This document shows positions 1 to 12,350 of a stretch of 64,000 nucleotides of DNA, in pieces. The stretch's first letter is position 1, and every line of letters begins with the position of its first letter. The notes beneath the pieces are model-generated. The model searched no databases, was not told where the DNA came from, and saw nothing but the letters and a program-made list of their open reading frames with translations. Origin of the DNA: Eucalyptus grandis (lineage: Eukaryota > Streptophyta > Magnoliopsida > Myrtales > Myrtaceae); the NCBI RefSeq assembly GCF_016545825.1, contig NC_052614.1, forward strand, positions 57,667,864 to 57,731,863. The letters run 5' to 3'. The position numbers were made by a program, and so were the translations under genes.

Positions 1-593
1 ACCGTCATCCGCAAGTCAACGTCCCTTGCACATTTGATGTGCATATGCGTGAAGCATGGAATGGAGGATACATTGGTCAGTGTCATGAGGGAATTTTTTG
101 AATGGATAAGATTTTGGGGCCCACTTTTCAGCAAATGGCCCGGCAATAAAGTAAATCTGTCATTCCCAGCAACAACTTGGCCTATTATGATAATCATTGA
201 ATCTCATTGGAACTAGAAAGAATACAATAGCCAACAACTCTATAGAATCAGATACCCTTGGATTGGATCAATACAGAGGTTTGATCATTGTTTTAAGTCG
301 CAATGTGGATAAGAGACAAACCCCCCCCCCCCTCCCTTGCATACGTGAGCACATAAAAGGTTTGAGGTCTCTTCTTAGAGAAAATGAGTAATGGATGAGC
401 CATAAGAAAATGAGTAATTGATGAGAAAGATTATCGAAAAGGCAAACACTTGCATGGATCCATTCTGAGGATTGGGTCAGTCTTATGTAATGTTAATATG
501 GCTCTCGCAAAGAAGTCACAACATTTAACTGTTAATGATATCCCCGTGTCAATTCCTTAAGCACTATCATCACTTGGGCATGATCCTCCTGAA
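1..593. other. Intergenic, no gene seen
   Basis: Short open frames only, none with a recognisable domain. A run of about fourteen C residues lies near 320-333. Nothing else is supported here. Confidence 0.6.
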
Positions 594-1490
594 TAGAGGT
601 GGCAAAATGGATTATGACCCAATATTTTTTTTTACTCATACTTATTAGGTTAAGTGCAATATGAATTGCCTAAAATTAAAAATATAGGATAAAATGGGTC
701 TAATAAAACAAAGTCCTAAATAGTTTTAATGGGTTTGCAAAGAATCCAACTTCGACCCATTTACTTGAAAGGAATGTCCTCCGCTTGTCCATGCCCAATT
801 CATAGAGGTCATGCCCGGGTCCCAAGAGCCATGCTGGAGTCTTCGGCTCCTAGCCCCAATCACTAGCACTCGGCTCGGGTCCATCGAGTCCAAGTCTGCC
901 TCCTTGATGGTTGGGACCAAGTCCATAGAAATTGGGCCGGAGTCTCGATGTCGAACCTGAGGTACCCAGGGCCACAAGCCTATGACTGGGTACCCATTTC
1001 CCACGCCCAAGTCATTAGCATCAGGCCAAGGTCCATGAAGGCCAGCATAGGACCATAAAGGTGGGGCCCCAGGTACCTCGAGCTAAGACCCAAGCCTTGG
1101 TGCCTATGCTGGGCTTCATGAAAGCCAAGCTTGGGTCTCTCAAGGCTGCGCCCAGTTTCTCAACAACAAGCCCAAGTCTCTTGAAACTAAGCTCAGGAGC
1201 CCGTGGTGGAGTTATGCGGCTCCCACGCCCAAGTCACTAGTGTTCACCCCAAGCCCATCGTAATCGGGCGCAAGTCCATAATGACTGGGACAAAGTCCCT
1301 CGAGGTTGAGCCAAGACCCCGGAGTAATTATGCCCAGGTGCACGGGGATTAGGCCCGAGTCCCTCAAGGCTCAGCCAAGATCTCAATGCCCATGCCCGAA
1401 TCCCCAGTGGCCATGCTCTAAGGTCTCGCGCGCAAGTCCCTTTGATGGGCCTACTTATAGATTGACCTTTTCTAAAGTTGATTTAATTCA
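594..1490. repeat. Degenerate GC-rich tandem repeat block
   Basis: From about 740 to 1460 the DNA becomes GC-rich and keeps returning to variants of the words CAAGTCC, GCCCAAG and CATGCCC at irregular spacing of a few tens of bases, so it reads as a decayed tandem array. It is preceded at 594 by a stretch containing GAGGTGGCAAAATGG that looks like the end of a repeated element. Open frames inside it on both strands are low-complexity and match no family I know. The unit length and the element's limits cannot be fixed by eye. Confidence 0.45.
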
Positions 1491-2143
1491 AGAATGGAGA
1501 TCTAGCTCTCATATGTTCAGAGACATCCAAGTGCTCGGCAACTACGATGTTCGCCAACCACGGTTGGTTATCATTGCAAGACCGAAATCAGCTGCGTTAG
1601 CAATTGCCAGACCACCATAATACGTACTTTACGGATGCAGATGCGCAACGGAATTACTACAGAAGATATACAACTAAAACCAGCAGTAGAGTCGAGCACA
1701 AAAACACGATTCACACAGCTCGATTCTAAGTTCTAGCAAATATAGCAATTTTTGGATTCCCTCAAGGGTTTGCTTTACGTAGACCGACTCTCGGAATCAT
1801 GCCCACATTAAAAAATAATGAGCAAAAGCATCGCCTCACACCAAATTCTACAAACTTTGCACCAGGCACAAGCTGGAACGAGGAGACAATACATCTTCCG
1901 TAAATTAAAATTACAACTGACATTAAAAAAAGAAAAAAAGAAAAAAAAGGTGTCCTTAACAGGAAAGTCTGAATTCCGCCTTAACTCAACCATAAAAATA
2001 TGAATCTTTAGTTAATGAACAACTGATCTGAAACCTACACAACTTTCTCTAACCAAGGAACACCGAACTAATAAGAGTGACCAACTACACAATTAGCAGT
2101 CAAGGAAAAGGAACCATTTGAACAGCTACCTCCCAAGCAACCA
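1491..2143 (-). other. 3' flank of the Alfin-like gene
   Basis: No coding frame is recognisable. The part just below 2144 should hold the 3' UTR of the Alfin-like gene. Purine-rich A/G runs occur near 1922-1950. A polyadenylation site cannot be assigned from the sequence alone. Confidence 0.5.
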
Positions 2144-5100
2144 TCAAGGCCGGGATCTCTTGTTGCTGCAAGATGGGCATTTGTACTGCTTGATGTGCTC
2201 AGCCCTTGCAGGAGTGATTTTGACACACTTCCCATGGAACCACTTCTCACAGATATCGCAGCAAATCCAGAACTCATCCGAGGCATAATTCTCTCCACAC
2301 GCCCCGCAAAGAGTCTCCCCGTGCTCCTCCTCATCTTCCTCCTCCAAGCCTTCCTCCTCCTCTTCCTTCGGTTGCACTGCCTTTGTATACTTTGTCTGAG
2401 ATTCTGATACTTTCTGCATTCAGCAAGTACCATTAAGATACGACACATAACAAAATATCACCAATAATGCATAATTAGATGAATCACAGTGCTCCACATT
2501 TGGCATTTGACCATCCCCTGAGCACTCACATTCAATAACTTCAAACAAAATGAAGTCATTTATCAACCATGGCATGGATACATTCACTTGACTAGCACAC
2601 TGCTTAAGATTGTACACCAAAATTTCAAATGTCCAAGAACAATCATACTACTAAAGGAAACAAATCACAAGGGCACATATCATGCATCACTGCTTCCAAA
2701 CTAGAATGCACATTAAATCAAAAATACAGGTGCAATAGTGCGAAGCAGGTTTTTTTATTTGGCTTGTTTCTCTCTCTTTGGCATGGGAGATTATGGACTG
2801 GGGATGCAGAAGGTGTAATGCTTTGTAAGCTCGACACAGAAAGGAATTTCAGGAATTGCTAAATATGGGACTCTAGGGGTGCATACAGCTCAGACGCACC
2901 CAGGCTAGCCAGCCTAAAAATGAAGCTTATCCTTCTACTGAATTGGAAATTGGAAAATTAAGTAAATGACCCAAAAGAATGACATAAGATTGCCTCCACA
3001 CCTTGGGATTCGATTTAGATTTGCTGCTGCTGTTATTTGTAATTGATGACTTTTCCTTGACTTGCTTCTTAGCCGTGCCTGTCACAACCTCAAATATTGT
3101 GGGAAGATCATTAATCATATTGAAAAGGCGTTTCCTGCACCAGAGAAATCTATAAGGTTACAAAGCCTGATGATGTGCTAGAACACTGAAACATTAAAAG
3201 CAAAAGATCCATCGTCACCCAAGATAGTATCACAGAAATCTAACAAATTGCACAGTAATTGTCTCATTGCAGAAGTGTAACAACTCCAGCTCCATCTACA
3301 CAATTACCATACCATATGGAGTCGCTATTATTAACCATTCACTGCTTCACAATATGAGAGAGAACAGACATTGCAGCTAGGCATCCAAAGTCGTTTTTGG
3401 GTTTTATATCAAGGTAATGCTCTATGTGCTGTCAATGCCTTTGGATGCCTAGCTGCAATGTCTGAGCATATAGAGCATTACCTTGATATAAAACCCAAAA
3501 ATGGCACAAATGCAAACTAATTATGAGCCAACACCCCCTCCCAAAAAAAAAAAAAAAAAAAAAAATCCCCCTTCAGTTTCAATCATTTGGAAGGTTTCAA
3601 ATTCTCAGAGTGAATGAACGAATTAATAAAACTAAACATCAAATCACTCTGCAAAAGTCAAATTATGAATCTATAAATGTTCTGTAGTCAGGAAGAGAGG
3701 GAAACAGAACCTGTCAGCTTTATCAAATCCAAATCTTGCACCAAAATAAAATGCGACAGAAAGTAGCCATGCATCACTGTGAACTGCGACCAAAGACAAC
3801 CAGTCCTTCTCTTGCATCCCATCTCTAGCAAAATTAATGCCGAGGGCAGGTTCCGGAAGCTCCGGTGGAACCTCTTCCGCAGGTAAGTTGACTTCCCACT
3901 GCTCACTTGGAAATCCATAAAGGCAAAGGTTCTCCTTTTCTAAAACAAAGGAGGAGCAATAGTTATATAGAAGCCCAAACAGAACAAGTACGTCAGAATC
4001 TTGAAGTTACTATTTCGGTCAAGCAGATAAAATTAATAAAAGAAAAAGTCCAGAAAGCACAATGATTTCAAAAGGCCTCAAATTTCATAAACAGAACAAA
4101 TTTATATCACTTGCTTCTAAGAAGCTCTTGCATCGAATAACATGTCATGCAGTACATTAAAATTTCATAGACAGAACACATCAAATGTGTTACCTCTAAG
4201 AACCATTAAAAATATCCTGACTTTCACAGTAATGGATGACGTACATTATCTTACAGAAGACAGACAGGCCTAGTTATCATCAATTATATTAACACAAATT
4301 TTTTATGACCAACACATATACAGTGGAGAGCCAATGAGTTGCAGGTAAATTCAAGAGTGAGAAGTCAAGAGTAACCTTAATAGATGTCAATTTGAACTCA
4401 TGAGTCAACATTTGTCATGTAAGAGGAGTGGCGGAAGTTACACTGCCCCAAAATTTGGTATCTTATTCATTGGAAGGTATTAGCAAGAAAAGGGCAATCC
4501 TCAGGATCCTTAACATTAAACAGCATCATAAAAAAATAACCTGGACAAAGCTTGGTCAATCAAGCATTTTGCAAACAAGGGTTTGATATCGGCTTGTTTT
4601 CTCATAGTAATTGCTTATAACAAAAACTGGACATACAGGTGTATTGCTTAGTCTCTGCATAGCTAAAGTATTTCAACTGCAAGCAAACTGCAGGCAAATA
4701 AGTGGCAAAATAAGCTTTTATCTGTTCACCAGTAAGTAACAACTGAACATGATGTTTTAGGACATTTGTTTTTTAAATTAGTTGTCAATTGTGTGAAACT
4801 ACACATGCAGGCCACGAATTGAATAAACTAATCTTCTATAATTAAACAGACATGTTCCTCAAAACGCATCCACATCAAAGCCCAGTGAAAAAAAAAAAAA
4901 AACTACTCTCGGAACAAAAGAAAAGGGAGTTGAAGAATTCAAATAATCCAAACCAAATGGAATCCAAGAAAAAATCATTTTGCAGGAGGAAATTAGAGAA
5001 CACAAGAACATTCTTAAGGATACACGGGCCTTCATATTACGTTATTCCTCAAACACACTGCATGAAATCTAGCAACACACCGAAACATAACGCTCGAACT

Positions 5101-5630
5101 CCCCCTTTCCATTTTAGCCCGTCATGCATTCCAAAAAGCGAAACTTGCTCGACACCCACAAGACAAAGTCTCCAAGTTCGTCTCATACAAGCATCGCATC
5201 AGCAATAGAAAAGCAGCAGCACCGCTAATTCCTATCAGCGAACGAATTCACAACGCGAAACCCAGCCAGAAAGAAAAACCACGACACCACGAGGCAGAAG
5301 AGATGGAAACCCTAACCGGGATCGCACTGCTGGTAAAACTCCTCGACTTCTGCATCACAGAGCAAGGAAAGAAAAACCCAGAAAAACTTACGTCAGAATC
5401 TCGAAAACCCAGACCCGAAATGGCGCAAGAACCCGAAATTCCTCCAACCCATTTGACCACGCACGGCGCGAAACCCGAAAATCACGCGCCGGGACCCGAA
5501 AAAACGGAAATCTCCAAGAGGGAAGGGGCGTACCGATGGTGAGGGCCTTAATCATGCCGGCCCTCCGGCCCTTGAAATCCCTGAAAACCTCCTCGACGGT
5601 GCGAGGATTGTACTGCGCGCCTCCGTCCAT
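2144..5630 (-). CDS. AL: Alfin-like PHD-finger protein (AL3/4/5 type)
   Basis: Exons on the minus strand are 5534-5630, 5317-5349, 3711-3939, 3002-3134 and 2144-2413. They total 762 nt, giving 253 aa, and all junctions are GT..AG with matching phase. Family knowledge: Alfin1-like proteins are nuclear readers that bind histone H3 trimethylated at lysine 4 and act in transcriptional control, including stress and germination responses. The N-terminal Alfin domain covers about residues 4-130 and starts [16 protein letters not shown]. It is followed by a Ser/Lys-rich linker, an acidic stretch (181-197), and a PHD finger at about 200-246. The zinc ligands are C200, C203, C216, C219, H224, C227, C243 and C246, with W222 in the aromatic cage position. 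The length fits the family (about 250 aa). The start was chosen because the family begins M-x-G-G at this point; an upstream in-frame ATG would add eleven atypical residues. The orthologue within the AL group is not resolved. Confidence 0.96.
3366..3501. repeat. Two interleaved inverted repeats inside an AL intron
   Basis: Segment A (3366-3390, 25 nt) is the exact reverse complement of A' (3439-3463). Segment B (3394-3425, 32 nt) is the exact reverse complement of B' (3470-3501). The order is A-B-A'-B', so the two potential stems interlock rather than nest. The block lies in the third AL intron (3135-3710), close to the exon that encodes the linker. Confidence 0.9.
3542..3565. repeat. Poly(A) tract in AL intron
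   Basis: An uninterrupted A run of more than 20 nt lies directly after the interleaved inverted repeats, within the same intron. On the gene's strand it is a T run, so it could extend the intron's polypyrimidine content, but it is about 400 nt from the acceptor. Confidence 0.85.
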
Positions 5631-5639
5631 GATGGCACA

Positions 5640-6010
5640 ACGACGACGAAGCGTGGAGCTCAAGGACCCCTGAATTCGGAGGAACGGCGGAGGAGGGAGG
5701 CGGTGGCGGGTCGGGAATTGAGCTCGGAGGAGAGGGAATTCCTAGAGAGAAAGAGAAAGCAGGGGAGATCGAAGAGGAGAGGGAGTGAGGGGGAGTGAGG
5801 AGGGGGAGGTAAAAGGAGGGAAAGATGGGAAAGTATTTGACCTCTGTGCAGAGGGGGAGAAAGAGATGGGTGCGGATTTGAACCGGGTTGGAGTGGCCGG
5901 ATTTAACTGGATTTGATTCTGGTCGGGAGGAGTCCGGGGAAACCGGATTAGATCTGGGAGCTCGTTGGGCTTGGGCCTCACTTTGGGCCTCAAAGCAGGC
6001 CCAATGGGGG
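5640..6010 (-). promoter_or_regulatory. AL 5' UTR and promoter with site II-like motifs
   Basis: Read on the minus strand, the DNA upstream of the AL start is a CT-rich leader (about 5690-5830). It is followed by several GGGCC/GGCCCA words between about 5960 and 6005. Such TGGGCC/T 'site II' words are typical of promoters of broadly expressed plant genes and are bound by TCP factors. No TATA box is obvious. The assignment rests on position and motif content. Confidence 0.5.
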
Positions 6011-8284
6011 TTGGGAATCTTAGGATGAGCAAGCGAGCATTGCCTGGGGAACACGGTGAGATTGAAAACGAAAAGCGTCTCTAGTCGATATTCATCGGTC
6101 CGTAATCGTGAGGTTCGAAGCCCTGATATGTCGTTGTGTTCAAGTCGAGCTTGGTATGATGTTCGGTGGGGCATTGCTTGCTAGAGGAAGATAGCGCCGT
6201 GGCCCGACCCGAACTCCTCAAGAGCTGCTTTTTTTCTCTTTTTTTTTCGACCCGGATCTGTCGTTGGATGATGGATCTTGAGGGTCAGGGCCCATGATCT
6301 CGTAGCCCGTGTTTTAAGGGCAACTCACGTTGCATTCTGTTCACACACAATACATTTGATAGTTTACTTCTAATTTTTCGAGAGTACTAAGAAGGGAGCA
6401 TGAGCATGAGCATGCAAACACACTATCAATAGTCCCTCCCGGCATCTATGTAACGTCCAATCACCTTATCGACGAAGATTTTCTAATGCGTCCCCCGCTG
6501 CGTATCGAAAGTGCTAAAGTCATTCCTCGTAAAACCGGTTATCTAATATCTTTTGCACGGTGAATGTATTCGAGGATACATATTGTTTTATGTTTTCCTC
6601 CAAGCATGACCAAGTTGTCTTCTTTCTCGAAGGCGATTGGAAAAGAATATGTGATATCCTTGTATTAATTCACTCATACATTATTCTGCTTTGACCCCTC
6701 CTTTAATCCAGAGGTATTACCTGCTTTGACCCATTCAATACCGATTTTTTACTTTTACTTTTTCCTTCCAAAGCCAAGCATTGTTATTACATCAAAAAAT
6801 GCCTCCATAAGTTCATTCCCATTTTCACATATTTTTCATTGTCATTTTCACTATGTTCGACACATAGTTCAGCTCATTCCTACCCCCTTCACTATCTTAG
6901 AAGCTTGCTAAGAATCGCTTCTTTTCCAAGCCCTCTGGCCCCAACAACTACTCTCCACGCTTGTCGAACCAAGTCGTTACAAACCCATTAGCTTCCACAT
7001 GGTTCGTCCCCAAACTATACGCCTATTGGAGAGGGTCTTGCTTTTGATATAATATTGTGACATCATTGGATTAACTCACTGAGATCGTCCATTTTGGCAC
7101 ATCCCACACTGAGCCTAACGGTTGTCTTTTGGCATTGTTTTGCTGAAATTGCTCCTACAACAAAATGTCTTTCACCAAAAGTCATTCTTCAGTTTTTATC
7201 AAAAGGGACAAGTGTTTTATGCCAACTCCGGACAGAGGATATCTAATGTAATGTAAAATTAGCTTTTTGATCCAAACAACATTATACAATTTTGGTATGA
7301 GTTGGAATTTAATCAACAAAGGTTCACAAGTTACACTTGAACTATGTTGGAACTCAATTGAATGACACAAATTGAAGATAGTTATTTACAATGCTGGCAT
7401 TTAATTGATGACACCACTCCAAGATAATGAGATACAATACCGAATTTTAATCAACGATGATGATCAAGATAGCGGGACATAACGCTGGAATCTAATCAAT
7501 AACGATGTACCAAGATATAGATACATGCCGGAATCTAATCAACGACGAGAATTTGAAAACCGCAACTAGGAAAATTAAAGTGCAGTGCAAGTAAAGATAA
7601 AGAGATAACATTTTGATTGATTTTGTCAAGGGGCCTCCTTCACTGGATGACTAATAGTATTTATAGTGAAACTTGGCAACCGTTGGGTAGTTGTGTATTC
7701 TTTAGTAACCACTCCTGGCTCTTTCACATCTCTTTTTCCTCGCAAATTACTTCATCCACTTCATTTACAACCATCTTGATCATGCTCCAGAGGTTACATG
7801 GTTATGGATGGCCATTCCATGGCTAGGCCTTCAAATGGCAACTACTCAATAATGCGCAACCTTGGTGCCCATAATCTCAGTATCTTGAGTAATATTTGAA
7901 GTGTTTCTATTGAAAATTTTGCCGCCAAAATCCATTCAAGTGACCAACAACCATCCGTCATCATATTTCAATTACTATAGATGTGGCATATCCCTACCTT
8001 ATCATCGATCATCAAGTATTTATCCTTTTGCTCACAATAATCAAACATATATCAAACACTACTCGCACTAGCATGACATGCACGTGATTGCAATTTTTTT
8101 TTTTGTCACATTTTCCCTCACGACAAGCATGCGACAACTGCATCAATTTTGGGTGTCACCAAGCATACAAGCGGGCACCTTCCAAGGAGGTCACTCATTA
8201 TGAGAGTGCTCCCACTTGAGTACGCCTAGCTAAACAATATCGGTATGTCAAAAGCTACCTTCGTAAATTAATTCAAGTTTTTAT

Positions 8285-8340
8285 ACACACACGCACACGC
8301 GCGCGCGCGCGCCCACACACACACACACACACATATATAT
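8285..8340. repeat. Compound (CA)n(CG)n(CA)n(TA)n microsatellite
   Basis: A purine-pyrimidine alternating run passes from CA to CG, back to CA and ends in TA repeats, about 56 nt in all. Alternating tracts of this kind can adopt Z-DNA. It lies far from any gene I can identify. Confidence 0.9.
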
Positions 8341-11129
8341 TTCAGAATCGTTCTCCTCTTACTCGATACATAATTTGGTTCATTCGTGTGTTCCCTTCGT
8401 CAGCCTAAAAGTCTACCAAGAGCCACTCATTATCCATATCTTTTGGTCCTAGTGATCACTTTCTACCCTCATAGGATTGGGTCGTAAATTCATGCTAGAA
8501 GATTGGTTTTAGATTAAAAAGTATATACTCCTTCACATCTTGGGTTTGTGCAAGTTGAAAGAAGGTAAAAGAGAACAAAAATCAATAGTTTGAACCTCCA
8601 TTTGCAGTTCAGAGTTATTTAAAAAAAAAAAAACTACGAAAGGAGAGCACACATAACAACTGGATCCAATTCTGGAAAAAATTGTCGAGATCATCAAATA
8701 GCTGAAACGACAAAATTTCACTTGTGAAATGCGGTTTCACTCAAACTTTATTTGAAAAAGAATTGCAATTAATGGCGTGAATACAAGTCACGCCCATCGT
8801 TCCTAATCTTTTTGCGACTGCTATGATTCAAGAGATGGAACCAATAGTTCAAATTAACAATCTCCAATGGACAAGGGGTGACAAGAGGATGAAAGGAAAG
8901 ATGATAGTGCACTGGGCGAGAATATGACTTGTATCATTCTTGAAACTAACAGAAAGAAACAACGATTTGGAGAGAGAAATGGTGATTAGATCACTTGGAT
9001 TATAAAAATATGTATTTTAATCATAATGATTGTGCAAATAGCTCCATCGTAGATATAATCTATATAGCGTCATTAGATAAATCAATCATAGTAGAGAATG
9101 GGCTCGATTAGAGCTTATGTACTAGCCTACCACACCGCATCAAGCCAAATCCTTTAATCCAAAAAGTCAAGCTCTCCATTAACAATTCATTCACCACCGC
9201 AAGGGTGGTTGGAGGAAAAGATAATCCTTTTTGTTTATGCCTCCTCCCTATTGTATCATGAATTATATAGCCTACCACACTAAGCTAATTCCTATAATCC
9301 GAAAGTCAATCTTTCTATTGCGACCAAAACGAGCTCATATACTCGCTAATCTAACCTATAGTTCTCCTTAAACTCACGAAACCATTGAGAAACATGAGCC
9401 AACGAGATACAAAGAGCATGCTCCATCCCGACTCCAATAATGTTCTTTGCTTTATTACATCAAAATCGACCAAATCACATACTGTCTCCATTGCACTTTT
9501 CGACTGCCGCGATTCAAAGATAAAGCTGGCGAGACGAGGGTGGGGAGGGGCATGCATGCACGCACCGAACGTGGAGGATGGGGATTGGGGATGGAGGGAG
9601 GATGGGGGGATCCCCAAGAAAGCAGCCAAGTCGTGAAGCGCACGTGGAGCATCCCCTCCGCTGCACTGCACCACCATGGCCACAGAGAGACAGGGACGAG
9701 GACAGAAACATAAGTGAGGCTGACACTGTCCGGAAGGCCCCAGAGAGACGGCTGACGAACTGCCACTTTGTTGGGGGCTTGGAATTTCATTGAGGTTTGT
9801 TTATTGAGTCGCTGGCCCGCTGGGTAGGGTTTAATCAAGTTTGCTATAGAATTTTCTCAACTTTGTTTTTCGACACTACCCCTGAAAACCCCATAAATAA
9901 TTGAGAACATACACTCGTCCTAGTTCGGATGTTCACGCAAATCAAACAAATCGTAAATTTTGGTTATCTATTTGTACTATATCATGTGAGATGCATCGCT
10001 TTTTATATATCAACGATTGAGCAGTCAAATTTTTTTATACTTCTCGATACAAAGAATATGATTTCTATTTTGTGGTACTCAATACACGAGTTGGTCGCAA
10101 TTGACACCATAGAGATTAGCAAGAGTCAAAGAGATCTTGTGCTAAGCGTTCACTTCTCTTTCTGCTCCTCCGGAGTGTTCCCCGAGTAGAGATGAACTGG
10201 GGTCGAGAAAAGGATGTGGGCGGATGATGGTCGTGCGGTCAAGCGACGTCGTTGCCCCACTCGCCTGCTCCCATGAAGACATCTGACTTCAACTGATCAT
10301 AACTCTTGGAGTTGCAAAGGAAGCAGTGTATGCCCTGGCTTCACGTGGGAAAGAGACCACCGCCCGTCACAATCCTGAGTTGATAGCTGATTTTTGTCCA
10401 TGCATACTTCGATTGCGTCTATCTAAGCAAAGTTTATGATCCATGGCCCTCGAGCGTCCTAGCTAACTACCCGTCCTTGGGACTCGAGCTAAAGTCGTTG
10501 CCTTCAAACTATAGTCTAAAGGTTTGAGGTGAACAATGGCGGCATTAATGCACCTTCTTGATTAGATGTGTACGGCAATCTCGAGAAATATAGAAAGTCT
10601 CCTAGATATATATCTCCGACATTATGATAGGTTGAAGAAAAGTTTCTATAGACAATAGTGTCCATTATAATAATTTTCATGTCGATTTGCCACACAATAG
10701 CTAATAATACTAGTGACAGATTGCAAAAACGTTTGGTGGGGAACAGAGCTCAAACGATGTATCGAAAGTTGTAGATGGAGACTCTATTCACACTCCATCC
10801 TCTCTTAATGAAACACGATGATGTTCAAGAATTTTACATATAGAATAGTCAAGTCAATTCATACTTGCAAAAAAAATGAGTAAAATCATTCAATGCGTTT
10901 GATAAAGTAACTATATTTGGAACACCAACTTACCCATAAATATTTTCATTTAATACACTATTTATTTTCTCGTGAATCTCTCAAAAAGGTCAAAAAAATT
11001 TCCTACCTCTCCTAATGCCAAACGTTATTTACAGTAGTCCATCGAGGGTAACATCTCGTGCACAAGAAAAGAGCTTAAGAAATCGTTCATAAAAGAAGAG
11101 AGAGAGAGAGGGCCAAAATAAGAGTGGCC

Positions 11130-11640
11130 TGCCAAGACTGAAATCACAAGCCCGCTCGTCCGTGGGATCAGCAAGCGGCAGGCAGACGCAAGTGGGATCC
11201 GACGGCTGGGGGAATCGTCCCCTGACAAAAGCACCGAACTTGCAGCACCGAGCGGAGGCATGACGTCGGCGATCGCAGTTTGAATAATAAACCCAAGCCG
11301 AAGCCAAAAGCGAAGTAAAACGAAAAGATCATTCCTTCATCGACATCATCGAACGACTCGCATCGGCGGGACTTCCGACCGCACGTGTCGGGGGGCCACG
11401 TCAGGCCCCCGTGGGGACAGGGGAACAGTGAATAATGCGCGTCTGCCAGAGCCAGAGCGCCCCCCCGGGGGCCCACCACGCGCGTCAAAAGTCGTCCGCC
11501 TCCCGTCCCGCCCGCCCGCACTTGCCGTCTAATAACGGGTCGCGCGTGGTGGGTTTCGAAAGATCAGACGGCCAGGCGCTAATTATTGGAGGGAGGGAGG
11601 CAGGAGGCAGGGGTTTTTATCCGCACAGGCTATAGGCAAT
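11130..11640. promoter_or_regulatory. Orphan GC-rich island with ACGT-core motifs
   Basis: A GC- and CpG-rich island sits in AT-rich DNA. It contains CACGTGTC at 11382-11389 (an ABRE/G-box type word) and GCCACGTCAGG about 14 nt further on. That density of ACGT cores is typical of plant promoters. Overlapping open frames exist on both strands, but none resembles a known protein, and no gene can be attached on either side. Confidence 0.3.
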
Positions 11641-11779
11641 AGGCGACTTATAGCTTGTTCTTATAGCCTGAAGGCTAAACTGGTTTTACGATGATGACCC
11701 GTGCTGGCCATTTCGCAGGGTTTTGTAACGAGACGGTGCAGTGCAGACACTTCGCGAAATTGGCCTCGAGAGGGCCAAA

Positions 11780-12350
11780 AGCTGGAACATGTCCTGACAA
11801 AACTATCATAAAAATGTTAAGTTTATTACACTTATATTGATTTATTTTAATTTTATTGATTAAATTATAAATATTTTCATATTTTATTAATTGAGCTTCG
11901 TCTATGTTCATATAATGTGATGAATATTAACGTGAATAATTTAAAATAATATTATAATGAAAAAAGTTCTCTTTGCTTCTCAACTTTTTTTCTTTGAACG
12001 TGGTTGGTGAGCGTTGCAACCATTGCCCACAATTGCAATGGTCTAGGCGAGGCAACCTTGTCCAAATCTGAGCAAGGCGGCCTCACCTATAGCCGTGATG
12101 GTCTTGCCCAGTGCTCAATGAGGGCCTCACCACCCCAGTTACCCAAAATAAAAGAAAGAAAAAAAGAAGAAAGATGGAAAAGTAAAGAAAAATAAAATAA
12201 AGAATTTGAAAAATATTAAAATATTTTTAAAAACAATCTACGTCACCATCGTATCACATAGAACAGCTAGTGTACACGTCGATAATTCGCCAAAAATTGA
12301 TCGAATTGGCTCAATTATTAAAACATGAAAATTAAACTCAATTTGTATTA
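11780..12350. repeat. Possible decayed foldback element with GC-rich core
   Basis: AT-rich arms surround a core at about 12000-12140 made of words such as AGGCGAGGCAACCTTG and CAAGGCGGCCTCACC. The composition closely resembles the cores of the elements at 54468-55176 and 55416-56642. Clear terminal inverted repeats are not visible here, so this may be a truncated or old copy. Confidence 0.35.

Noticed and set aside
5548..6174. 208-codon open frame on the minus strand upstream of the Alfin-like gene
   Set aside because: Pro/Ser-rich low-complexity frame covering the CT-rich leader, promoter and first exon in the wrong frame. It is explained by base composition.
9351..9838. Overlapping frames of 70-127 codons on both strands in a GC-rich patch
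   Set aside because: Several frames are open at once on both strands, there is no domain or splice support, and composition is enough to explain them.
11025..11635. Frames of 66-117 codons in the 11 kb GC-rich island
   Set aside because: No frame resembles a protein family. The island is better described by its ACGT-core motifs.
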